Shown: piece by piece, positions 44,738 to 51,692 of the stretch | Layout of the letters: each line of letters starts with the position of its first letter | Position numbering within the stretch: the stretch's first letter is position 1 | From: Streptomyces sp. NRRL S-337 | GTDB taxonomy: Bacteria > Actinomycetota > Actinomycetes > Streptomycetales > Streptomycetaceae | Direction of reading: 5' to 3' | NCBI RefSeq assembly: GCF_000720175.1 | Contig: NZ_JOIX01000032.1 | Span: 14,186-78,185, forward strand | DNA length: 64,000 nt | The notes under the pieces: generated by a model | Told to the model about the DNA's origin: nothing | The model's input: only the letters and a program-made list of their open reading frames with translations | The model's database searches: none | Position numbers and translations under genes: made by a program

Positions 44738-44783
44738 GGGAACCGGAACCCGGACCGGACGGGAACCGGAACCCGGACCGGAC
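44738..44783. repeat. exact tandem duplication of a 23-bp unit
   Basis: 44738-44760 and 44761-44783 are identical copies of a unit beginning GGGAACCGGAACCCGG. Looser GAACCGGACC and AACGAGTCCGGC repeats extend back to about 44570. The rest of the 44470-44863 gap has no supported gene. Confidence 0.85.
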
Positions 44784-44863
44784 GGGAAACCTTATCCGTG
44801 GCCGCGCAGGGCCATGCACGCGCCCTCTACCGTCGCGCCCCGGGCCCCCGCTTTACTCACCCC

Positions 44864-46345
44864 ATGAGATCGCTCTTCAACCCCTCACGCATGGCGTACG
44901 CCGGGCGCTCAACTGCTCGGCTGGGCACGCTCGGTGTCGCACTCTTAGCCGTCGTTCCGCTGTCCCTTCCAACCCCATCGGCCGCAGCAGCCCCGGCGCC
45001 CACAACGATCGCCACCACTCCCACCACCACCGCCACCGTCGTCGCCACCACCACCTCAGCCTCCCTAACCTCCATAGCCCCCATAACCTCCACAACCCCC
45101 ATAACCTCCGCGAGACCCACAACCGCCACCAGTACGGCTACGCCGACGGACCTCACCGTGGAGGAGGGCCGACTGACGCAGGCCGCCCCTCAGGAGATCC
45201 TGCGGCGCAGTGGATTTGCCGTGTGGCCACGGGAGTTCGTGCGTGGACTGGCGCGGATGAGCACGTATCCGCAGGCCAGGCGGTATGTGGAGGCGGAGGG
45301 GCGGGCGTTGTGGCGGCGTGCCGTGGACCGGGCGCAGGGGCGCGGGCCCGCGGGGGGCGACCTCAGTCGGGACGACGACCGGCCGCTGTATTGGGCACGG
45401 TTGGGGATGTCGAAGGAACTGCGGCAGTGGCGGCCGGGCTTTGACCTGTCCGCTGCTCAACGGGACGCACTGTTAGGCTCGTTGGAGCGTGGATCGCGGG
45501 GCCAGGACTCGATCGAGCTGCCTGCGGGCAAGCACCTGCTGCGGATCGTGGTGACCGGGTTCGACCCGTTCCAGCTGGATACCGATCCGCGGCGGAGCAA
45601 TCCGTCGGGAGCGGCGGCACTCGCGCTGGACGGGACGACGATACGGACCGCGTCGGGTGAGCCGGCCCGGATCGAGGCCGCGGTCTTCCCCGTACGGTGG
45701 GCCGATTTCGCGCGGGGAACGGTGGAACGCACGCTGGCCCCGTATTTCCGGCGCGGGCCGCGGCAGGTGGACCTGTTCACGACTATCAGCCAGGGGCGAC
45801 CGGGGCGGTTCGACGTGGAGCGGACAAACGGGGCCTGGCGGGGCGGCTATCCGGACAATGTGCGGGAATCGCGTACGGAGACCGTGCCGATTCCGCCCGG
45901 GGTACCGACCGTTACGCCGCAACCGCAGTGGACGAGCACAAGCCTGCCGTACGCGCGGATCGTAGCGGCCGGTACCGGGCCCTATCCGGTGGTCGATCAC
46001 ACCGCCGTGACGGAGATCCCGGCGGGCGGCACGGTGCCGGTCGAGCGGCCGGACGGGCCGACTCCGGGGTCGACCGCCCGGGCCGGGGGCGGTGGGGACT
46101 ATCTGTCCAACGAGATCGCCTATCGGGCGACGCTGCTGCGGGATGCGGTCGGGCGTCCGGCGCTGCCGGGCGGGCATCTGCACACCCCGGTCCTTGAGTT
46201 CGGTCCCGACAACACGGATCCGGCGAACGGGCAGGTCACCGACCCGGTCCTGGTGCAGAACCGGATGGCGATCAACCAGCAGGTGCGGGAAATCGTGACG
46301 GTGGCGGCCGACTCGGCGGGCGGCGCCGAGGCCGGTACCTCGTAG
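44864..46345 (+). CDS. secreted pyroglutamyl-peptidase-I-like protein with Ser in place of catalytic Cys
   Basis: A 493-residue protein from ATG 44864 (ATG 44891 is an alternative). Signal peptide to about residue 42 is followed by a Thr-rich, mucin-like stretch (44-96). The C-terminal half resembles Pcp (peptidase C15): VVTGFDPFQLDTDPRRSNPSG at 229-249, DLFTTISQGRPGRFDVERT with the catalytic-type Glu319, GGYPDN, and GHLHTPVLEF with His440. At the place of the catalytic Cys (CNxxxY in Pcp) it has YLSNEIAYR, Ser415. It may be inactive, or a serine variant. True Pcp is about 215 aa and cytosolic; this is longer and exported. Followed on the same strand by the nitrilase-M15 fusion gene. Confidence 0.8.
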   Translation: MRSLFNPSRMAYAGRSTARLGTLGVALLAVVPLSLPTPSAAAAPAPTTIATTPTTTATVVATTTSASLTSIAPITSTTPITSARPTTATSTATPTDLTVEEGRLTQAAPQEILRRSGFAVWPREFVRGLARMSTYPQARRYVEAEGRALWRRAVDRAQGRGPAGGDLSRDDDRPLYWARLGMSKELRQWRPGFDLSAAQRDALLGSLERGSRGQDSIELPAGKHLLRIVVTGFDPFQLDTDPRRSNPSGAAALALDGTTIRTASGEPARIEAAVFPVRWADFARGTVERTLAPYFRRGPRQVDLFTTISQGRPGRFDVERTNGAWRGGYPDNVRESRTETVPIPPGVPTVTPQPQWTSTSLPYARIVAAGTGPYPVVDHTAVTEIPAGGTVPVERPDGPTPGSTARAGGGGDYLSNEIAYRATLLRDAVGRPALPGGHLHTPVLEFGPDNTDPANGQVTDPVLVQNRMAINQQVREIVTVAADSAGGAEAGTS

Positions 46346-46449
46346 CGGAAGGAGGGGGCGAGCGGGTGCGGAAAGCCGGCGCGACCGGGCCTGCGAAGAG
46401 TTATCCACAGGCCCGCACGCGTCGGGGCCGCGGCGGGCATCATGGGGGA

Positions 46450-47874
46450 ATGATCACCGCAGCCGCACAGTTCGCCCCCGTGCCAGGGGATATCGAGGCC
46501 AACGCCGCGCGGATGGCCGCGCTCATCGGCGAGGCCGCCAGCCGTGGCGCCGGCCTGGTGGTCTTTTCCGAACTCGCCCTGACGCACTACGACCTGCGAC
46601 TCATAGCGGCCGATCCGGACCGGCTGACGGTCGCTCCCGACGATGCCCGGCTGACGCCGGTCCGGGACGCCTGCCGGGCGAGCGGGGTGGCGGCGGTGGT
46701 GAACGCTGCGGGCCGGGCCGTGGAGCCAGGTGGCCGGCCGACGATCTCCTCGTTCGTCTACGGACCGGACGGTGCCCTGCTGACCCGCTACGACAAGATC
46801 CATGTGTCCGACGACGAGAGCAAGGTCTTCGCGCCGGGCAGCGCTGAGGGGCGCTTCTTCCTCGGCGGGATCCGGTTCGCGCTGGCGACGTGCTTCGACA
46901 ACAGCTTCCCCGAGGTGCCGGCGCGGGCCGCGGCGGACGGATGCCGGGTGTATCTCTCCAGCGCCTTCCACGATTCGGCGGAGAGGGTGGCGCGGTACGG
47001 CGAGATGGCGCGCGAGCACGGACTCCTCGTCGTGCTCGCCAACGGGACGGAGGTCGGCAGTCCCGAGCCGGCCTGCGGGCTGAGCGGAGTCTGGCTGCCG
47101 TCGGGTGAGCGGGTGGCGGCGGCCGCCGAGTGGACCGCGCCGGTGCCGGGCGACGGTGCGGAGCTGGTGCTGAGCGACGTCCGTGACCGGATCACGCTGA
47201 TGTCGGACCCGGCGGTGGCGGCGATACCGGTCGAGGAGTGCGGTGAGCCGCTGGTGGACGTACGGACCGCGGCGCCCGGCCTGCTGGTGGCCGCGGACCG
47301 GCGCGACGGGCAGGGTGCGTTCGCGTATTTGCGGGAGGGTGTGCTGCGGCGGCTGCGGGAAGCGCAGCGGGCGTTGCCGGACGGGCTGCGGCTGCAGTTC
47401 GTCGAGGGGTACCGCCCGCCGGGCCTCCAGCGACGCTATTTCGAGGAGTACGCGGACGAACTGCGCGCCGCGCACCCGGACTGGGACGGGGCGCGGATCC
47501 ATGAGGCCGCCAGCCGGTATGTGTCCCCGCCGGAGATAGCGCCGCACAGCGCGGGTGGTGCGGTGGACCTCACGCTCGTCACCGCCGACGGCGAAGAGGT
47601 CGACATGGGGACACCGATCAACGCCTCCCCGGAGGAGAGCGCCGGTGCCTGCTACACGGCCGCGCCGGGCCTGTCCCCCGCGGCGCGCGAGCACCGCCGC
47701 ATAGTGAGCGCTGCGCTCACCGCCGCCGGGCTGGTCAACTATCCGACGGAGTGGTGGCACTGGTCCTACGGCGACCGCTACTGGGCAGTGGCGACCGGCG
47801 CGGACCGTGCGCTGTACGGACCGAAGGAGCTGAGGGAGGAAGGGGCGAAAGAATTGGTGACAAAGGGTTGGTGA
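46450..47874 (+). CDS. fusion of a nitrilase-superfamily amidase and a VanX/DdpX-type D-Ala-D-Ala dipeptidase domain
   Basis: A 474-residue protein from ATG 46450 (GGGGGA upstream). Residues 1-255: carbon-nitrogen hydrolase with the triad Glu41 (VFSELALT), Lys116 (YDKIHVSDD) and Cys148 (ATCFDNSFPE). Residues about 265-455: peptidase M15D with EGYRPPGLQRRYF (Arg), the zinc motif HSAGGAVD (HxxGxAxD), and EWWHWSYGDRYWA (catalytic Glu and zinc His), as in VanX. No signal peptide, so cytosolic. It could cleave an amide and then a D,D-dipeptide, for peptidoglycan turnover, D-Ala-D-Ala control or a peptide-like natural product. I do not know a characterised protein of this architecture. The Pcp-like gene 104 bp upstream may be co-transcribed. 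Confidence 0.85.
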   Translation: MITAAAQFAPVPGDIEANAARMAALIGEAASRGAGLVVFSELALTHYDLRLIAADPDRLTVAPDDARLTPVRDACRASGVAAVVNAAGRAVEPGGRPTISSFVYGPDGALLTRYDKIHVSDDESKVFAPGSAEGRFFLGGIRFALATCFDNSFPEVPARAAADGCRVYLSSAFHDSAERVARYGEMAREHGLLVVLANGTEVGSPEPACGLSGVWLPSGERVAAAAEWTAPVPGDGAELVLSDVRDRITLMSDPAVAAIPVEECGEPLVDVRTAAPGLLVAADRRDGQGAFAYLREGVLRRLREAQRALPDGLRLQFVEGYRPPGLQRRYFEEYADELRAAHPDWDGARIHEAASRYVSPPEIAPHSAGGAVDLTLVTADGEEVDMGTPINASPEESAGACYTAAPGLSPAAREHRRIVSAALTAAGLVNYPTEWWHWSYGDRYWAVATGADRALYGPKELREEGAKELVTKGW

Positions 47875-48193
47875 CAGAGAGTTGGTAGCAAAGGGTTGTA
47901 GCAAAGGCGAGGTGGCAAAGGACAAGCAGCAAGGGAGGGGCAGCTAGGAGGGGTAGCAAGGAGAGGTGGGAGAGGGCAGGTGTCAGTCGGTCGCCCGGGC
48001 CTGCATCCCCGGGAGGTGGGGCCGGGGCGTCCCCGGCAAGGCCGGGGACGATGACCTCACGCCGGTAACACCGGGGACGATGACCTCACCGCCGGCAAGG
48101 CCGGGGACAGTGGCCCCGGGTCGGCAAGGCCGGGAACGGTGGCGCCTCAGGCCGGCAGGCCGGCCTGACAGGGGCCTCAGGCCGGCACTCGCC
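47875..48193. repeat. 319-bp intergenic region: GCAAAGG tract and 29-30 bp hairpin-bearing tandem repeat
   Basis: From 47875 to about 47975 run loose GTAGCAAAGG/GGTAGCAAGG units. From 48033 tandem units of 29-30 bp follow (48033-48061, 48062-48091, 48092 onward, decaying to about 48190). Units 1 and 3 contain CCGGC-AAG-GCCGG, a perfect small hairpin, and then GGACGATGACCTCAC or a relative. They lie between convergent genes, so they may serve as transcription terminators. Confidence 0.75.
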
Positions 48194-49132
48194 TTAGCTG
48201 CCGCCACCCGCGTCCTGGGCGGTTTCCGGGACCATGGCTTCCAGTTCGGCACGGGTGGGGTAGGACGGCTGGGCGCCGGGCTTGGTGACCGCTGCGGCTC
48301 CGACCCGTACGGCGAAGCGGGCGGCCTCGGGGAGGGTGTCGCCGCGGGCCAGGCGGGTGGCCAGGGCACCTGTGAAGGCGTCGCCGGCGCCGGTGGTGTC
48401 CACGGCCTTGACTCGTACGCCGGGCACCTCGGTGGCTCCGGAGGCGTCCAGGACCAGTGCGCCGTCGCCGCCGAGGGTGACGACGACGGAGCGGGCGCCC
48501 TGGTCGCGCAGTGCCCGAGCCCACTCGGCGGGGGTGCCGTCGGCGCGGCCGGAGAGCTGGCGGGCCTCGTGCTCGTTGACCACCAACGGGTCGGCCACCG
48601 CGAGGAGTTCGGGGGCAAGGGCCGTCTCGGGTGCCGGGGAGGGGTTGAGGACGACGCGGGTACCGGCCTGTTCGGCGGTGGCCGCGGCGGCCCGTACGGA
48701 CTCCATGGGGATCTCCAGCTGGAGGGAGACCACTGCGGAGGCGGCGATGGTGTGTTTCGCCGTGGCCACGTCCTGCGGGGTGAGGGCGGCGTTGGCTCCC
48801 GGGGAAACGACGATGCTGTTGTCGCCGTCCGGATCGACGATGATCATCGCGGTGCCGGTGCGGGCCGTCTCGTCCACGATCACCGGCGTGACGTCGGTGC
48901 CCGCCTCACGCTGGGCGTGCAGCAGCAGTTCACCGTAGGCGTCGCCGCCGACCCGGGCCAGCAGCGCGGTGCGCCCGCCGATCCGGGCCGCGGCGGCCGC
49001 CTGGTTGGCGCCCTTACCGCCGGCCGATTCGACCAGGTCCGTGCCGAGCACGGTCTCCCCCGCGCCGGGTCGTCGCTCGACCCGGACTGTCAGATCCGCG
49101 TTGGCCGAGCCGACCACCAGGACGTCATACAT
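48194..49132 (-). CDS. rbsK: ribokinase (PfkB family)
   Basis: A 312-residue sugar kinase from ATG 49132 (GGAGAAC upstream). It phosphorylates ribose, or a related pentose, with ATP. PfkB signatures: VVGSANADLTVRVERRPGAGETV, SAGGKGANQAAAAARIGG, GGDAYGELLL, and the C-terminal DTTGAGDAFTGALATRLARG with catalytic Asp, followed by VRVGAAAVTKPGAQPSYPTRAEL. Length is standard. It lies behind the ABC genes on the same strand but is separated from rbsB by a 428-bp repeat-filled gap, so it may have its own promoter. Confidence 0.95.
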   Translation of the reverse strand: MYDVLVVGSANADLTVRVERRPGAGETVLGTDLVESAGGKGANQAAAAARIGGRTALLARVGGDAYGELLLHAQREAGTDVTPVIVDETARTGTAMIIVDPDGDNSIVVSPGANAALTPQDVATAKHTIAASAVVSLQLEIPMESVRAAAATAEQAGTRVVLNPSPAPETALAPELLAVADPLVVNEHEARQLSGRADGTPAEWARALRDQGARSVVVTLGGDGALVLDASGATEVPGVRVKAVDTTGAGDAFTGALATRLARGDTLPEAARFAVRVGAAAVTKPGAQPSYPTRAELEAMVPETAQDAGGGS

Positions 49133-49560
49133 GCGCCGTTCTCCCGTTTCCGAGCGTCGCTCGGTGCTGCCGATGGCTGTCCATGCGCCGCTCTCCTTCT
49201 GTTCTCGTGTGTGGTGTGTTGGTCGTGTTGTTGCAGTCGAGGTATTGCTGTCAGGTTGTTGCAGTCGACGTTGTTGCTGTCGAGGTAGCTGCGATCGAGG
49301 TTGTTGCTGACACGTGTGCGGTTGTGGCGTGTGGTTTTCGGTGTGTTGCTGTCGCGTGGCCGTTGTTGCTGGCGGGTGGCTTCGGGTGACTGTTGTTGCT
49401 GTCGGGTAGCTGTTGTTGCTCTCGCGTGTGTGTCGTTGTTGGCGCGTGTGTCGTTGTTGGCGCGTTCGGTGTTGCTGTAGAGCCTGCCGTTGCTGTCCTG
49501 TGTGGTGGGTGGGTCCGGCCCCCGTGGCGGGTCTGTGTCGGGACTGTGGGTGGACTGGCC
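49133..49560. repeat. 428-bp intergenic region of drifting GTTGTTGCTGTCG repeats
   Basis: Between rbsK and rbsB the sequence is dominated by a TG-rich unit around GTTGTTGCWGTCG with variants GGTGTTGCTGTCG, GTTGTTGGCGCGTGTGTC (twice near 49434-49465) and GTTGTTGCTCTCGCG. On the minus strand this reads as Gln/Arg/Thr/His-rich open frame, an artefact of the repeat. No other gene seen. Confidence 0.7.
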
Positions 49561-50676
49561 TCATCCGCCGTCGAACGTGGCCGCGTTCTTGCGGGTCACC
49601 AGTACCACCGGGACCTTGACCGACTGCGGCAGCTTCTCACCGTGGGCGGCCTTCAGGGCCCAGTCCACGGCCTGTTTGCCGAGGAGTTCCGGCTGCTGGG
49701 CGATGGTGGCGGTCAGGGTGCCGTTACGGACGGCCGTGATGCCGTCGGGTGTGCCGTCGAACGCCACCACCTTCACGTCCTTGCCCGACCGGCCGCCCAG
49801 CGCCTTGGCGGCGCCGAGTGCCATCTCGTCGTTGGCGGCGAAGACGCCGGCGATGTCGCGGTGGGCCTGGAGCATGTTGGTCATCACGTCCATGCCCTTG
49901 GTGCGGTCGAAGTCGGCGGGCTGACGGGCGACGACCTGGATGCCGGGGTACTTCCTCAGGCCCTCCTCGAAGCCCCGGCCTCGTTCGCGGGCGGCGGAGG
50001 TGCCGGGTTGTCCTTCGAGGAAGGCCACCTTGCCCTTGCCGCCGAGCGATTCGGCCAGCGTCTTCGCGGCGAGCCGGCCGCCGGCGACGTTGTCGGAGGC
50101 GATGGTCGAGCCGACCGTGCCGCCGTTGACGCCGCGGTCGAGGGAGATGACCGGCACCTTCGCCCGGTTGGCGACACCGACGGCCGGGACGGCGGCGTCC
50201 GACTCGACCGGATTGATGATGGCGGCCTTGACGTCCTGGCTGGTGAACGTCTCCATCTGGTTGATCTGCTGGGTGGGGTCGTTCTGGGCATCGGTGATGT
50301 TGATGTGCAGCCCGCGGGCGTCGGCCTCGGCCTGTGCGCCCTTCTTGATGCCGACGAAGAACGGGTTGTTCATCGTGGACAGCGCGAGGCCCAGGTCGGT
50401 GTTGCCGCCGCGGTCGCAGCCGGTGAGCGCGAGGGCGGCCGTGAGGGCCGCGGCCATCGCCATCGTCATCGCGAGCGTTCTCCCACTACGGGCACGCCCC
50501 TGAGTGTCCCTACGAGCCCCCCTCCGGACGTTCCGACGGACCTCCCTGCGAGCACCCCTCCTGGTATCCCCACGGACATCCCTGCGAGCGCCCATCCGGA
50601 CATCCCCACGGGCATCCCCACGGGCGCCCTTCCCGGCCGTCCGCGCCCACGCCCCGGCCCGCTCCCCCGCCCTCAT
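49561..50676 (-). CDS. rbsB: ribose-type ABC transporter substrate-binding lipoprotein, with Arg-rich N-terminal extension
   Basis: A 371-residue frame whose ATG overlaps the rbsC stop as ATGA. Residues about 15-65 are a repetitive Arg/Gly/Asp stretch (GDARGDVR, GARRDVRGDTRR, GARREVRRNVRR), then a normal lipoprotein signal TLAMTMAMAAALTAALALTGC with Cys87. The binding domain begins GGNTDLGLALSTMNNPFFVGI and has PVISLDRGVNGG, NDEMALGAAKAL and VVAFDGTP, typical of RbsB/peripla_BP_4. Translation may start at a GTG inside the repeat, giving a normal signal; the ATGA coupling argues for the long form. Captures ribose or a similar sugar outside the membrane. Confidence 0.9.
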   Translation of the reverse strand: MRAGERAGAWARTAGKGARGDARGDVRMGARRDVRGDTRRGARREVRRNVRRGARRDTQGRARSGRTLAMTMAMAAALTAALALTGCDRGGNTDLGLALSTMNNPFFVGIKKGAQAEADARGLHINITDAQNDPTQQINQMETFTSQDVKAAIINPVESDAAVPAVGVANRAKVPVISLDRGVNGGTVGSTIASDNVAGGRLAAKTLAESLGGKGKVAFLEGQPGTSAARERGRGFEEGLRKYPGIQVVARQPADFDRTKGMDVMTNMLQAHRDIAGVFAANDEMALGAAKALGGRSGKDVKVVAFDGTPDGITAVRNGTLTATIAQQPELLGKQAVDWALKAAHGEKLPQSVKVPVVLVTRKNAATFDGG

Positions 50677-51692
50677 CGCGTGCTCCGGCGGCGCAGCGTG
50701 TCCAGGAGGACCGCGAGGGCGATGACCAGGCCGGTGGCCACCTGCTGCCAGAAGGCCGAAACGCTCAGCAGATTGAGGCCGTTGCGCAGTACGGCCAGGA
50801 TCAGCGCGCCGATGAGGGTGCCGGACGCCTTGCCGGAGCCGCCGGAGAGGCTGGCCCCGCCGATCACCACGGCCGCGATCGCGTCCAGTTCGTAGCCGGT
50901 GGCCGCCTGGGGCTGGGCGGAGGTGAGGCGGGCCGCGAGCACGATGCCGGCGACCGCCGCGAACAGCCCGGACAGCGCGTAGATGACGAGCTTGCGGCGC
51001 TTGACGTGGATGCCGGAGAGGCGGGCCGCCTCCTCGTTGCCGCCGATCGCGAACATCGCGCGTCCGGCGTACGTACGGGCCAGGATCAGTGCGGCGACCA
51101 GCCCCATGCCGATCATGACGAGTACCGGTACCGGCAGCCAGCCGCCGAGGGTGTCACCGAGCCTGCTGACCGAGGCGGGGAAGGGGATCGGCGAACCGCC
51201 GGAGATGACCAGGGCCAGACCGCGGCCCACGGACAGCATCGCCAACGTAGCGATGAAGGCGGGCAGTTTGCCGTAGGCGACCAGTGCTCCGGAGAGCAGT
51301 CCGGATCCCGCGCCGACCGCGAGGCCGAGCAGTACGGCGATCCAGACGGGCAGGTCCTGGCCGGTGGCGGCCCAGGCGACGACGGTGGCGGCGAGCGCGG
51401 CGACCGATCCGACGGACAGGTCGATGCCGGCCGAGACGATCACGAAGGTGACGCCGAAGGCGAGGATCGCGGTGACCGATGCCTGGACGCCGACGTTGAG
51501 GAGGTTCTGGCCGTTGAGGAAATCCTTGGAGAGCGCGGCCATCACCACGACCAGGGCGGCCAGACCACCGAGCGGGCCGTTTTTGAGGACCGCCCGGGAG
51601 AACCACTCCGCCGGCCGGCGGCCGCCGGGGCCCTGGTCCGGGGCCCGTCCCACCGCCTCGGCGGCGGCTCCTGTCTTCAGCTCAGCGGACAT
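50673..51692 (-). CDS. rbsC: ribose-type ABC transporter permease
   Basis: A 339-residue integral membrane protein with about nine to ten helices. BPD_transp_2 features: FGVTFVIVSAGIDLSVGSVAALAATV, the FIATLAMLSVGRGLALVISGG block, and the cytoplasmic ATPase contact GRAMFAIGGNEEAARLSGIHVKRRKLVIYALSG. It forms the translocation path with RbsA. The start overlaps the rbsA stop by 11 bp and the stop overlaps the rbsB start by 4 bp, so the three are translationally coupled. Confidence 0.95.
   Translation of the reverse strand: MSAELKTGAAAEAVGRAPDQGPGGRRPAEWFSRAVLKNGPLGGLAALVVVMAALSKDFLNGQNLLNVGVQASVTAILAFGVTFVIVSAGIDLSVGSVAALAATVVAWAATGQDLPVWIAVLLGLAVGAGSGLLSGALVAYGKLPAFIATLAMLSVGRGLALVISGGSPIPFPASVSRLGDTLGGWLPVPVLVMIGMGLVAALILARTYAGRAMFAIGGNEEAARLSGIHVKRRKLVIYALSGLFAAVAGIVLAARLTSAQPQAATGYELDAIAAVVIGGASLSGGSGKASGTLIGALILAVLRNGLNLLSVSAFWQQVATGLVIALAVLLDTLRRRSTR

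Noticed and set aside
48033..48190. Tandem 29-30 bp units considered as a CRISPR array
   Set aside because: Units are contiguous with no unique spacers, and drift along the array; no cas genes nearby.
49133..49564. N-terminal extension of ribokinase into the Gln/Arg/Thr/His-rich open frame
   Set aside because: The family N-terminus (YDVLVVGSANADLTV) begins at ATG 49132 with a proper ribosome site; upstream is degenerate repeat.
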